A DNA stretch of 64,000 nt from Botrimarina hoheduenensis (GTDB lineage: Bacteria; Planctomycetota; Planctomycetia; Pirellulales; Lacipirellulaceae): the NCBI RefSeq assembly GCF_007859815.1, contig NZ_SJPH01000003.1, forward strand, positions 528,369 through 592,368, in the 5' to 3' direction. The position numbers and the translations under genes are program-made. Positions 1 to 8,823 of the stretch are shown here, in pieces (the stretch's first letter is position 1; the number at the start of each line of letters is the position of its first letter). The notes beneath the pieces are model-generated. The model was not told where the DNA came from. It was given only the letters and a program-made list of their open reading frames with translations, and searched no databases.

Positions 1-229
1 TCAACTTTGTGAACTTGGCAAGAACTACCAGCTCCTGAAATTGATACAGCTCGCTGACCAACAGCCCCGCGGTTTGTGCCATCCCTTCGGCGATGAGCGT
101 GTTGGGCATCGTCGGATAGATGTCCCAGTGGTCGTGCACGAGCTCATCCGAGAGCGAGACGCCCTTCATACCTGTCGCGTGCGAACCCGCGACATACTCG
201 GTGAAACGATCGACCCAGAACCAACGCAT
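1..229 (-). CDS. FabZ-like 3-hydroxyacyl-ACP dehydratase, partial at left edge
   Basis: The frame opens with ATG at 229-227 on the minus strand and stays open to the window edge, so the 76 codons seen are the N-terminal half of a gene that continues outside. A good Shine-Dalgarno (AAAGGATAAG) lies just upstream of this ATG. The segment HWDIYPTMPNTLIAEGMAQ aligns by eye with the FabZ hotdog-fold active-site region; His34 and Glu48 sit where FabZ has its catalytic His and acidic residue, although the usual Pro-Gly turn is Pro-Asn. The family dehydrates 3-hydroxyacyl groups carried on acyl carrier protein. It lies downstream of an acyl carrier protein gene and a second FabZ-like gene on the same strand, so the three probably serve one lipid pathway. 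The family call is fairly secure; the substrate is unknown. Confidence 0.72.
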   Translation of the reverse strand, partial: MRWFWVDRFTEYVAGSHATGMKGVSLSDELVHDHWDIYPTMPNTLIAEGMAQTAGLLVSELYQFQELVVLAKFTKL

Positions 230-323
230 GCGAAAAGACTTATCCTTTAACTGCTCAAAAGCTGCGCCCGCTCATCTGCACAGCGCAGACCAGCGGGCAA
301 AAACAAGGGCTTATAACGGCGAG

Positions 324-348
324 CGGCACCTCGGTGAGAGGTGTCGTG
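324..348. other. Hairpin between acyl carrier protein gene and fabZ-like gene
   Basis: The bases form a stem of about 10 pairs (GCGGCACCTC against GAGGTGTCGT, two G-U pairs) around a GGTGA loop. It begins a few bases after the stop of the acyl carrier protein gene. In the minus direction a T-rich stretch follows only some 20 bases later, so it is not a textbook terminator; it may be an mRNA-stabilising or attenuating stem between two cotranscribed genes. Confidence 0.35.
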
Positions 349-353
349 CCGAC

Positions 354-737
354 TCAGCCCATCTTGTGCGCAACAAAGTTGCACATGTCTTCGACCGTTA
401 GCTGCTTGCCGAGCTTCTGCACCTGCGGGTCTTTCTCGAAGGCTTCGAGGTTCGCAAAGGGCATCCGCTCGCGGAGCTTGGTCATGCCGACTTCGTTCAG
501 CTTGCCGTCGGCAACGTAGTCTTTGTTGGTGAGGATATCTTCGGGGAACAGCTCACCACGCTCGATCTTGATGTCAAACGCCTTCTCCAGCCGGAAGACG
601 ATGTCCAGGAAGTCGATGCTCTCGGCGTCGAGGTCGCCCTGAAGGGTTGCCTCGGGGGTGACCTCATCGTCTTCGACGCCTAGCGCCTCGACAAGCGCTT
701 CTTGGACCTTGGCGAAAATCTCTTCGTTATCCGGCAT
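354..737 (-). CDS. Acyl carrier protein, long form
   Basis: This 127-residue protein carries acyl chains as thioesters on a 4'-phosphopantetheine arm. The attachment motif is DAESIDFLD, with Ser40 as the predicted modified serine, inside a very acidic first half (DDEVTPEATLQGDLDAES) typical of acyl carrier proteins. It is about 50 residues longer than housekeeping AcpP, with extra sequence between helices II and IV, so it is more likely a specialised carrier than the main fatty-acid one. It is preceded on the same strand by a FabZ-like gene (168-bp gap with two small hairpins, one at 790-806) and followed by another FabZ-like gene. ATG start at 737. Confidence 0.85.
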   Translation of the reverse strand: MPDNEEIFAKVQEALVEALGVEDDEVTPEATLQGDLDAESIDFLDIVFRLEKAFDIKIERGELFPEDILTNKDYVADGKLNEVGMTKLRERMPFANLEAFEKDPQVQKLGKQLTVEDMCNFVAHKMG

Positions 738-905
738 GCTGATCTCTTTACTACTCGCGGGGGAAAAGCCGACTCATCGGATCGGCGCTAGCCGGGTGAT
801 CCGGCTTGGTGGATGCGATCGGTAACCGTGATATCGGTTGGGCGAAACGCGGCGGGGGGGAATCGATCGGAAGGGGCGACGGTTGAGACAGGAAAGCGGC
901 TCGGC

Positions 906-1385
906 TCAAACACCGGCCTGGGGGCAGATCACGGTCTGCACATTGGTTAGGTATCGCTTAACGTGGGCGTCCACCAACGCTTGCGAGGGATCGGAATCAG
1001 CCAAGTTATATCGCTCAACCACCAACCGGCCTGAGAGCGAAACCGAATCGCCCACTTTTCCGATCACCTTGAGCGTCGCGTCTCGCTCGTCCTTCTTTAG
1101 GAGCTCGACCTCGATATCCAGGCGCGAACCCGGCCGGACGAAGTCGGTGTATTTGATGTTCTTAGCCTCTTTCAGGGCGATCACGCTATGCTTCATGCCC
1201 TCGGTCAGCCTGAGCAACCAGGCCGAAGCCTGAGTAGCCGCCTCCAGCATAAAAACGCCAGGGAGCACGGGAAACTCGGGAAAATGATCCTGCAAGTACT
1301 CCTCGCTAAGACTCACCTGCTTCGAGGCGCGCAAACGCTCGCCGGGCACAAACGACTCAATGCGGTCGAGCAACCAAAACCGCAT
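906..1385 (-). CDS. FabZ-like 3-hydroxyacyl-ACP dehydratase
   Basis: The 159-residue protein has the hotdog-fold dehydratase signature HFPEFPVLPGVFMLEA almost exactly as in FabZ, with His34 and Glu48 as the expected catalytic pair. The N-terminus (MRFWLLDRIESFVPGE) also matches the usual start of the family, which supports the ATG at 1385. The enzyme would dehydrate 3-hydroxyacyl-ACP to trans-2-enoyl-ACP in the cytoplasm. Its closest partner here is the acyl carrier protein gene downstream, and the partial gene at the left edge is a shorter-motif paralogue with the same residue spacing. Whether it works in housekeeping fatty-acid synthesis or in a specialised lipid pathway cannot be decided from the window. 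Confidence 0.82.
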   Translation of the reverse strand: MRFWLLDRIESFVPGERLRASKQVSLSEEYLQDHFPEFPVLPGVFMLEAATQASAWLLRLTEGMKHSVIALKEAKNIKYTDFVRPGSRLDIEVELLKKDERDATLKVIGKVGDSVSLSGRLVVERYNLADSDPSQALVDAHVKRYLTNVQTVICPQAGV

Positions 1386-1644
1386 AGAGAGTTTCTCAGC
1401 CGCCGCACAAACCAGTAGGAACGTCGCCGCTCCGCCTGGCTGCCTTGGCGATATGGGGGATATGGGTAGTTAGACAGCGGATTATAATCCGTCTCGGGCA
1501 GCCCTTCAACGCTATCGGATCAATCGAATGCCCCCAGCGTGGACACTCAGGTGGGTGCCGTCCAGGGGGGGCAAACCATGGCTCTGCCAGTGGTTGCGCC
1601 GCAGGGGGCCTGAACTGCCGTGCCTCTCCCCGCCGACCGGCTCC

Positions 1645-2937
1645 TCATGCGTCAATACGACCCCGACGCCGGCGACCGGTGGGACGGAATCGTTCCCGCA
1701 CCTCGCCCAGCGCGGCGATCAGCAGGTCGACCTCGGCCGGGGTGTTGTACAAGTAAAAACTCGCCCGGGTGCTGGCGGCGATGCCCATCCGGTCGTGCAG
1801 CGGCTGGGTGCAGTGGTGCCCGGCGCGAACCGCTATGCCGCGGCGGTCCAGCAGCTGAGCGATATCGTGGGCATGCGGGCGATCCAAGACAAAGCTCACC
1901 AGACCCGCTCGACATGGGTCGTCGCTGCCACCCGGTGCCGGGCCCAGCAGCCGGATGCCGGCGATCTGGCTCAGCCCCGACCATGCCCGCTCAACGAGCG
2001 TGTGCTCGTGTGCGGCGATTCGCTCCAGACCGATCGCCGTCAGATAATCGAGCGCGGCTCCCAGGCCGATCGCTCCGGCAATCGGCGGCGTGCCCGCCTC
2101 AAACTTCGCGGGGAGATCCGCCGGGGTAAACCGGTCGTCGTAGACGCGGTTGATCATGCTCCCCCCGCCTAAAAACGGAGGCATGGTTTCTAGCAGCGTT
2201 TCGCGTCCGTAGAGCACCCCGACACCCGACGGGCCGCACAGTTTGTGGCCGCTGAAGACCAAGAAGTCGCACCCCATCTGCTGCACGTTGGTGGTCAGGT
2301 GCGGGGCGCTCTGAGCCGCGTCGACCAGCGAAACGGCCCCCACCGCTCGCGCCCGGCGGCAGAGCGCCTCGACCGGGTTGATCGTCCCCAGCGTGTTGCT
2401 GACCGCGGTGAACGCCACCAGCTTAGTGCGCTCGGTCAGCACCTCGTCGAGACGATCGAGCTGGAGCACACCGTCGTCGCTCATCGGCATGTGGCGGATC
2501 ACTGCCCCGGTGCGCTCGGCCAGCTGGAACCAAGGCACCAGATTCGAATGGTGCTCCATCGGCGTGAGCAGCAGTTCATCGCCTGCGTGGACGTTGGCGT
2601 CGCCCCAGCTGCGTGCAACGGTGTTGATGCCCGCCGTGGTGCCGGCGGTAAAGATCACCTCATGCGCGTGCTCGGCGGCAAGAAACGCTTGCGTCTTGCG
2701 CCGCGCCAACTCGTAGGCATCGGTCGAGCGTTCGCTGAGGACATGGATGCCACGATGAACGTTGGCGTAGTCGTGCTCGTAGCAGTGGACGATCGCGTCG
2801 ATCACCTGCCGGGGCCGTTGGCTGCTGGCGGCGTTGTCCAGAAACACGAGTGGCTGCCCCGGGTGCACGTCTTGCGCAAGCAGGGGGAAGTCATCGCGGA
2901 GCGACGCATCGAGCAAGAAATCCGTCAACGGGACCAC
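1645..2937 (-). CDS. sufS: Cysteine desulfurase, SufS type
   Basis: This PLP enzyme takes sulfur from L-cysteine for iron-sulfur cluster assembly. The 430-residue protein begins with LVFLDNAASSQRP, has the PLP-binding lysine in SGHKLCGPSG (about residue 232) and the catalytic cysteine in RAGHHCTQPLHDR (about residue 374), the short active-site loop of the SufS (group II) subfamily. Length is slightly above the usual 405-415 because of a basic C-terminal tail. The best start is GTG at 2937. It lies 165 bp downstream of the sufU gene on the same strand, the SufU-SufS pairing known from bacteria without SufE. SufBCD are not in the window. Confidence 0.93.
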   Translation of the reverse strand: MVPLTDFLLDASLRDDFPLLAQDVHPGQPLVFLDNAASSQRPRQVIDAIVHCYEHDYANVHRGIHVLSERSTDAYELARRKTQAFLAAEHAHEVIFTAGTTAGINTVARSWGDANVHAGDELLLTPMEHHSNLVPWFQLAERTGAVIRHMPMSDDGVLQLDRLDEVLTERTKLVAFTAVSNTLGTINPVEALCRRARAVGAVSLVDAAQSAPHLTTNVQQMGCDFLVFSGHKLCGPSGVGVLYGRETLLETMPPFLGGGSMINRVYDDRFTPADLPAKFEAGTPPIAGAIGLGAALDYLTAIGLERIAAHEHTLVERAWSGLSQIAGIRLLGPAPGGSDDPCRAGLVSFVLDRPHAHDIAQLLDRRGIAVRAGHHCTQPLHDRMGIAASTRASFYLYNTPAEVDLLIAALGEVRERFRPTGRRRRGRIDA

Positions 2938-3102
2938 TACTTTCGCTTAGAGAACCTAACCTCGGCCGGGTGCTTGCCCGGTCAGACCGCGACGGGCCCG
3001 TACCAAGAGGTATCGAGTTTAGCACGACCAAGAAGGAGAACCGACGGGACGGCGGTCACAGGCCGCTTACGAACGGCCAAGGCACCGCATGGCTCTGTCC
3101 GA

Positions 3103-3489
3103 TCACCGCTCCACCGGCGAGTACACTGCCTGCTGGATCACACGCCACGACAACAGACAGCATTTTTGGCGGTTGGGGGTAAGTCGCGGACCATAGAGCT
3201 TGAGCATGTCCTCGGCGGTGAAGGCTTTGACTTCATCGACGGTCTTGCCGCACAGCGCTTCGAGCAGCATCGAGGCCGAGGCTTGGCTGATGACGCAGCC
3301 GTCTCCCTCGAAGGCACAGTCCTCGATCTTGCCGGCGGGGTCGAGCTTGAGGGCGATGCGCACCACGTCTCCGCAGAGGGGGTTTTTGTCGTGATGGGCG
3401 TGCGTGGCATCCAGGAGCGGCCCGTTGTGGAACGGGTCCTCGTAGTGATCGAGGATATGCTCCTGATAGATCTCTTCTTCGCTGGGCAT
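3103..3489 (-). CDS. sufU: Iron-sulfur assembly sulfurtransferase SufU
   Basis: The 128-residue protein belongs to the SufU/IscU family. Cys39 (in NPLCGD), Cys65 (in GDGCVISQASAS) and Cys110/111 (in KCCLLSW) are the three conserved zinc or cluster ligands; the long spacing between the second and third cysteine is typical of SufU rather than IscU. SufU accepts persulfide sulfur from SufS, whose gene is immediately downstream. The ATG start at 3489 faces a large plus-strand gene across a 200-bp AT-rich divergent region (3490-3693) that probably holds promoters for both directions. Confidence 0.9.
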   Translation of the reverse strand: MPSEEEIYQEHILDHYEDPFHNGPLLDATHAHHDKNPLCGDVVRIALKLDPAGKIEDCAFEGDGCVISQASASMLLEALCGKTVDEVKAFTAEDMLKLYGPRLTPNRQKCCLLSWRVIQQAVYSPVER

Positions 3490-3673
3490 ACGCGGGGCGG
3501 GACGACGTCTTGGTGTCGGGAAAGAGGATTGACTAACAAGACTCTAGGGGGATCATGCCGCCGGGGCAACTTGCCGTATTTATGCGATTTTCGCCGTCAG
3601 GCATCTAATTATCAAATTAAACTGCCAACCTGCCAAGACACTCGTCTCAAGGCATGTCACCGATCGCCCGATG

Positions 3674-3745
3674 TTCTCGCCTGAGCAACCGGTATGTTTT
3701 CTCGCCTCAAAGGGTTTTCTCGCCTCAACGGGATGGTTCTCGCCT
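3674..3745 (+). repeat. Four copies of TTCTCGCCT around a start region
   Basis: TTCTCGCCT occurs at 3674, 3699, 3717 and 3737, that is four times in 72 bases. Three copies directly follow an ATG (3671, 3694, 3733). The central copies are 18 bp apart and give the protein-level repeat FSRLKG/FSRLNG. It looks like a small tandem duplication of a translation-start region. Confidence 0.7.
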
Positions 3746-6060
3746 CGGTTCTTTCCGGAGCAAGCATTCTATCTGGTCCTCTCGCAGTGGCTCAAAGCAG
3801 CCGCGAGGGACGCATTCAAGAGCACCTGCGCACTCTCGACTCGGGAATCGGCCACGAGCAAGAGGCGGCCGCCAACGCTCTGCTGCTGGTCGACCCCTCG
3901 AGCGTCGATCCCGAGCTACGCAAGAAAATCGCGCGCACCTTTCGCGATAAAGCTCTCAACTCGCACTCCCATGACAAAGGACCGCTCATTCACGGCTTGG
4001 TTCACTGGGGGGGGAAGTACAGCACCACGGTGCTGATCGAGATACTACGGTCCGAAAAACTGCGTGTCGACAAAGAGATCTTCGATGCGCTGGCTGAATC
4101 GGAATCCACCGAGGCAGCCGAAGCGGTAGCCGCGCTGCTGGGCAACTTTTTCAACAGCGATGCGGCGGCGCAATGCCTCGTCCAGATGGGCCCGATCGCC
4201 GAACCGGTCGTGATTCGTGCAGCAAAGACAGCGCCGGGCGATATGTCGATGGCGGCCGTTAACGTGCTTGGTGAAATCGGGGGCGAGGCCGGCCTTAAAG
4301 CGCTCCGACAGCTCTCGGGCCGCGGGCCCGTCGAGCAGCGTTCGGCCGCCAAACTTGCCGCCGCCCGAGTGCGCAGTCGCCTGCAAGCGGGCGACGAAGA
4401 GAAAGATCAGTACGCCGAAGAGGCCCCCCCCGCAATCGATCCGGACGACCCCTTCGCACCCCCTGCCAATGGCGGCAAGGGTCTCTCTGGTCACGATGAG
4501 GAAGGGGATTGGTCCCAAGTTGAGGCCCCTTTGGCAAATCGCCCTCGCCCCGGCAGCTTCCGCCCCGACCCCGCCCCCAAGACCGACGCTAAGCCGCCAC
4601 GCTTTAAGTCAACGCGATTGAGCGACCTGCCGGGGCATGGCATCTCGCATCCGATCGCGGTCAGCATGACGCGCGCCGATCCAACTCGGCTAGCGGTGGT
4701 TATCAATGACGCCATGGCATCGAGATCCGCTTCCGTGCAACTGGTCGATGCAAGTGCCGGACGCGTGAAACGACTGCAACAGCTTCCGCCCGACATCAAG
4801 CACGCAGCCCTCTCGCCCCGAGGCCGCCGGCTGGCAACCATGGCCGAAGAAGGTAGACACCGCGAGCGCATGCGGATCGACATCTGGGAGTTGGCTCACA
4901 AAGAGCCAAAGCTCATCGAATCGTGGCGTCCCTACCACCAAGACCATCGCGAGATCTTAGCTACCGACCCTCGGTGGATCGCCTGGACGGATGAGGATCA
5001 TCTCCTGACGCTAAATCGCGCGGGCGATCTGGTCCGCTGGAAAACAGCGGGCGCTGTCGCGCAAACCCGCTGGAAAATCGACGGCTGGTCGCTCCCCGTG
5101 ATGAGCCCCGGCGGCCGACAGATTGCCGCCGTCGCTCCCGATGGCATCCTGGTCTTTGATGTCGAGTCGGGCGATACGCTCTTCTGGTTCGAGGAAAAGC
5201 TCGAACGGGATCGCGGACTCGGATTCGATCCCACCGGGACGAAGCTCGCCTGTGTCGAGGGAACTCGCATCCGCATCTGGGATCTGGCCACCGCCGAAAC
5301 CCTTACGGACTTTCACGTCAAAGACATCGCTCGAATCGGAGATGACGCAACCAAGCCCCTTTCTTTCTTGGGTGACGAGCGGCTCGTTGTACGGGGTCGT
5401 CAGGCGGTTGATGTCGTCGATCTCGTGCAGCGCCGCGTACTGACACGCGGCGAGCACTCCGCCGACTACCTGGCTGGCTGCGAGGGAACAACCCTGTTGG
5501 CGTGCGTCTTCGGTCAAACCCCGGCCCTGTATGCGGAGAGGGCACCAGACGCCGAGGTTGCCCCCTCCCCGCGCGTGGATGATCCCGAGTCGCTGCTCGC
5601 CATCCGCCCCGGTTCGGCAATTGCGCTCGATGTGCGCGTTGGCTCGGGACTGGATCAAGAAGTGCGACAACTCCTGACCACTGCCATCACCCAAGCCGGG
5701 CATGTGCTCGATCCCAACGCCACCACCAAGCTGGTAGCGCGGCAAGAATCGAAGCAAGAGGTCATTACCTACAAGGGTTTCCACACCCCCTCGTGGGTCG
5801 ATGACGGAAAGCAGGTCAGTGTCGAAGAAAAAATCTACACGGCAACCTTGTTCATTGAGGGGGAAGCGGCCTGGCGTTACATGGCCAAACAAGGCGCTCA
5901 GCACATGCTGCACACGCAGCAGGGCGAATCGTACCAAGAAGCGTCCGATCGCGCGATGCAAGCCAACGCCAACTACTTTCGCCGGGTATCGGTGCCCCGC
6001 TATCTGGTCGCCCCCCAGCACGCCGGACCGCTCCAGACCGTCAAGCTCCGCGGAAAGTAG
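3694..6060 (+). CDS. Secreted HEAT-repeat and beta-propeller protein
   Basis: A 788-residue protein of unknown function. Residues 1-35 look like a signal peptide ending in AVAQSS. Residues about 40-230 are short helical repeats (for example LAESESTEAAEAVAALLG) like HEAT/PBS-lyase repeats. A Pro/Asp-rich linker follows (about 240-300), then a WD40-like region (about 305-640) with blades such as RIRIWDLATAETL. The C-terminal 150 residues (from LLAIRPGSAIALDVRVG) are a separate unrecognised domain. Such proteins are common in planctomycetes and are expected in the periplasm or at the cell surface. The start is uncertain: ATG 3694 or the in-frame ATG at 3733 both give a usable signal peptide, and both follow a local sequence duplication. 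Confidence 0.75.
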   Translation: MFSRLKGFSRLNGMVLASVLSGASILSGPLAVAQSSREGRIQEHLRTLDSGIGHEQEAAANALLLVDPSSVDPELRKKIARTFRDKALNSHSHDKGPLIHGLVHWGGKYSTTVLIEILRSEKLRVDKEIFDALAESESTEAAEAVAALLGNFFNSDAAAQCLVQMGPIAEPVVIRAAKTAPGDMSMAAVNVLGEIGGEAGLKALRQLSGRGPVEQRSAAKLAAARVRSRLQAGDEEKDQYAEEAPPAIDPDDPFAPPANGGKGLSGHDEEGDWSQVEAPLANRPRPGSFRPDPAPKTDAKPPRFKSTRLSDLPGHGISHPIAVSMTRADPTRLAVVINDAMASRSASVQLVDASAGRVKRLQQLPPDIKHAALSPRGRRLATMAEEGRHRERMRIDIWELAHKEPKLIESWRPYHQDHREILATDPRWIAWTDEDHLLTLNRAGDLVRWKTAGAVAQTRWKIDGWSLPVMSPGGRQIAAVAPDGILVFDVESGDTLFWFEEKLERDRGLGFDPTGTKLACVEGTRIRIWDLATAETLTDFHVKDIARIGDDATKPLSFLGDERLVVRGRQAVDVVDLVQRRVLTRGEHSADYLAGCEGTTLLACVFGQTPALYAERAPDAEVAPSPRVDDPESLLAIRPGSAIALDVRVGSGLDQEVRQLLTTAITQAGHVLDPNATTKLVARQESKQEVITYKGFHTPSWVDDGKQVSVEEKIYTATLFIEGEAAWRYMAKQGAQHMLHTQQGESYQEASDRAMQANANYFRRVSVPRYLVAPQHAGPLQTVKLRGK

Positions 6061-6375
6061 GGGCGTTCGCCGCGCTTGCGGCATCGGCGTATGCGCAGCA
6101 GATCGCACCGCTTGCCGTCTATTCCGCCGCCACGCAACAACCGACCCCCTAACCCGGAGCGCTTGTGTGGCTAGCGCCCCTCGCCGCACTTGCTCAACGG
6201 CGGCGATGAGTGATCGCGCGGCGTGTTTTACGCCGCACCCCAGCGGTCGTCTTTTAATTGGCAGGCTTTGATCTGCCGCTCCCCGAGGCAAACGCCCTCA
6301 GGCCGATCGGCGAGCACAAACCGTTGAAACAGTGACCCTCGCGCATCTGGCGTATTGCCTCATGTACCGCAGTAT
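6061..6375. other. Gene-free stretch with two hairpins
   Basis: No supported coding sequence is seen here. A perfect 7-bp stem (GCGGCGT / ACGCCGC, 6218-6236, GTTTT loop) and a weaker 5-bp stem (6260-6277) lie downstream of the 788-residue gene, with a short T-run (TCTTTT) between them. The first stem could serve as a terminator for that gene, but the T-run is about 12 bases away. Confidence 0.35.
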
Positions 6376-6588
6376 CTACTGTTGTTCCAACTGCACGAGT
6401 TCGCTCTTGTTGATATCGAGCCACTCGTATCGCGTGTTCGCGTCGTACGTCAGCAACGCATCACCTGGAGAGAGCCAATCTCGCTCGATCAGCCGGCTTG
6501 CGAAACGCCCGCGGTGAGGATCGCCAACAGCCGGATCAGGCTTCACATGGAAGCGCTCATGGTTGGAGAGAACAACGCAAACAACGTA
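6376..6588 (-). pseudogene. Possible decayed fragment with PEP-CTERM-protein-like start
   Basis: On the minus strand a 71-codon open stretch runs from a TAA just upstream of 6588 to a TAG at 6376-6378 and has no ATG. Its second half reads SPGDALLTYDANTRYEWLDI, which resembles the segment (GDxLLTxDxxTxxEWLD) that begins many PEP-CTERM secreted proteins. The sequence then ends abruptly at INKSELVQLEQQ. No signal peptide or C-terminal sorting tail can be found nearby. It may be a broken gene fragment or a short peptide gene using a GTG start. It ends about 50 bp before the start of the uppP 3' end region. Low confidence. Confidence 0.35.
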
Positions 6589-6640
6589 TTAGGACCGCTC
6601 GATGTCCTGCCCTGTGCGCTGGCCAGATACCACGCCAATT

Positions 6641-7462
6641 TCAAAGCAGCCCCAGTCGCCACACAAGCACCGCCACGCCGAGCGGTACCAGGTACCACGC
6701 AAACACCGCCAGGCGGCCCCGTTTAACCCACCGGATCAGCAGCGCCAGCGCGCCCCATCCGACGACGAACGCCGCCGCGAAACCGAGCGCCAGATTCGGC
6801 AGCGACGTGCCGGTCGAACCGTCCTGGAAGATGTCGAGCCCCTCTAAGACCCCCGCGCCGAGAATGGCGGGGATCGCCAACAAAAACGCGAACGTGCTGG
6901 CCGCCTCGCGCGAGAGCCCCGCCGCTAGTCCCGCCGCAATCGTCGAGCCGCTCCGCGACACGCCCGGCAGGATCGCAAACGCCTGGGCGGTGCCGATCGC
7001 CAGCGCGCGGCGCCAGCCGAGCTGCTGATAGGCGATCCCCCCGCCGCGCGCCTCGTTGCGCGCCGATGAGCGCGCCCCGTACCACAAAATGGCAGCGGTC
7101 ACAAAGAACATGCAGCCCGACAGGAGGACGTTCTCCAGCAGCGCATCGCCCGCTGCGTCGCTGAGGCCCTTCTTGATACCCACGCCGACAATCGCGGCAG
7201 GGATCGTGCCGACGACCAGCACCGGCAGCACACGGCGATCCGCGCCCATGAGCCGCGCGATCTCGCGGCGGTAATAAACCAGCACGCTGGCGAGCGTCCC
7301 TAGGTGCAGCGCGATACTGACTTCGACAAGGTCCTTGGTGGGGGGCCTGCCGAGCGATTCCAGCAGCGCGTTGGCGACCACCAGATGGCCCGACGAGCTG
7401 ACCGGCAGAAACTCGGTAAGCCCTTGCACCACGGCGAGGATCAAAATTTCCAGAAGGCCCAT
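6641..7462 (-). CDS. uppP: Undecaprenyl-diphosphatase UppP (BacA)
   Basis: This integral membrane enzyme dephosphorylates undecaprenyl diphosphate, recycling the lipid carrier used for peptidoglycan and surface polysaccharides. The 273-residue protein has both family signatures: TEFLPVSSSGHLVV near the N-terminus with its catalytic-loop Glu, and LPGVSRSGSTI in the second half. About eight hydrophobic segments are visible. ATG start at 7462; it is divergent from the nuclease gene that begins at about 7601. Length and motifs are normal for the family, so the call is strong. Confidence 0.95.
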   Translation of the reverse strand: MGLLEILILAVVQGLTEFLPVSSSGHLVVANALLESLGRPPTKDLVEVSIALHLGTLASVLVYYRREIARLMGADRRVLPVLVVGTIPAAIVGVGIKKGLSDAAGDALLENVLLSGCMFFVTAAILWYGARSSARNEARGGGIAYQQLGWRRALAIGTAQAFAILPGVSRSGSTIAAGLAAGLSREAASTFAFLLAIPAILGAGVLEGLDIFQDGSTGTSLPNLALGFAAAFVVGWGALALLIRWVKRGRLAVFAWYLVPLGVAVLVWRLGLL

Positions 7463-7600
7463 GCGGCTTGCGGCGTGTAGTGAGAGAGAGATGCCAAGCG
7501 GAGCGGCTCGGCGGGCGGGGTCGAGGCGAGCGGGGTATTATGCTCTGGCGTCGCCGTTTCCGCAGTCCGCCCCCGCCCCGACTCCTCTCTTCCCCCCTTA

Positions 7601-8578
7601 TTGCTGGTGTTTGCGTATCAGGAAGGACTGCTGCTAACCGGCCCGCGGATGTGGGTCGATTGTCGGCGTCGGCAGGGGCGGTCATTCGTGTCGCACGCGC
7701 ACGCCGACCACATGGCCCGCCACGAGCTGGCGTGGTGCACCCCCGAGACCGGTGCGCTGTACCAGCATCGGCTGGGGCGTCGGCCGGTGCGTGAAATGCG
7801 GCTGGGCGAGGCGATCGCCTGCGGCGACCTGCGGCTAACCGCCCTGCCAGCGGGCCACTGCCTGGGATCGGCCATGCTGCTGGCGAACGATGGCGAACGA
7901 TCGCTGCTGTACACGGGCGACTACAAGCTGGGACCGTCGCTCACGGCCGTGGAAGCCGAGGTGCGCCGGGCGGATTGGCTGGTGATGGAAACCACGTTCG
8001 GTCGGCCCGCGTATCGGCTCCCGCCCCGCAATGAGGTCATCGAGCGGTTTATCGAGCTGGTCCAAGCGGCGCTCGCCGCGGGACGCACGCCGGTGGTACA
8101 CGCTTACGCGCTGGGCAAGAGCCAAGAAGCAACCAAGATCCTCACCACCCACGGCGTGCCCGTGCTGCAGCACCCAATGGTGTGGGGGGTGAGCCAGGTT
8201 TACGAAGCGTGCGGCATGCCACTCGCGACGGACGGGGCCGATGTGGCGCTGTACCGCGGCCGGCCGCTGGCGGGCCATGCCGTGGTGACGCTGCCGCGTT
8301 CGATGAAGCAGCACCGTTTGGCCGGGTTGGGGCCGACGACCTCGATCGCGCTGACCGGCTGGGCGGCGGCAGAGAACGCCCCCTATCGGCTCCAGGTCGA
8401 CCACGCCCTGCCGCTTTCGGACCATGCCGACTACGACCAGCTGCTTGAGCTCGTTGAACGGGTCGAGCCGCGACGGGTGTTCTGCACGCACGGCCCGCGC
8501 GCGTTTGTCGAAGACCTGCGCGGACGGGGCTGGGACGCCGAGCCGTTGGACGCCGAGCCGCAGAGGCGGCTGTTTTAG
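7601..8578 (+). CDS. Metallo-beta-lactamase-fold exonuclease-like protein
   Basis: A 325-residue protein of the beta-CASP/SNM1-like metallo-hydrolases. Metal-binding motifs are visible in order: HAHADH (about residue 33), GHCLGSAM, TGDYKLG, METTFG, then the beta-CASP motifs LSDHADY and CTHG near the C-terminus. The layout and length match the ligase-associated DNA exonuclease family that accompanies ATP-dependent DNA ligase and a Lhr helicase in repair operons. Neither partner is adjacent here, so the repair role is inference. The start is TTG at 7601 or GTG at 7607; no ATG fits. Confidence 0.8.
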   Translation: MLVFAYQEGLLLTGPRMWVDCRRRQGRSFVSHAHADHMARHELAWCTPETGALYQHRLGRRPVREMRLGEAIACGDLRLTALPAGHCLGSAMLLANDGERSLLYTGDYKLGPSLTAVEAEVRRADWLVMETTFGRPAYRLPPRNEVIERFIELVQAALAAGRTPVVHAYALGKSQEATKILTTHGVPVLQHPMVWGVSQVYEACGMPLATDGADVALYRGRPLAGHAVVTLPRSMKQHRLAGLGPTTSIALTGWAAAENAPYRLQVDHALPLSDHADYDQLLELVERVEPRRVFCTHGPRAFVEDLRGRGWDAEPLDAEPQRRLF

Positions 8579-8823
8579 GCAACCCTTTTTAGGCAATCAC
8601 GCTAGCGGCGGCGGGCCGCAGCGACCCGCGCGGCAGCCGCGGCGGGCGCGCGACTGTACCGATTATGCGGCCGCTGGCGCCGTTGGTCCGCTGGCACCGG
8701 GCCGGTTTTGCTAGTTGTCCGCTTCGCAGGGCGACGAAGTTCCCTCTGACGGAGAGAGCGCCGGTATGGAGCCGCATGCGCACCGTTGTTGTTTGCCTTC
8801 GCCGAGCAGGGAAGCCGCCGCGG

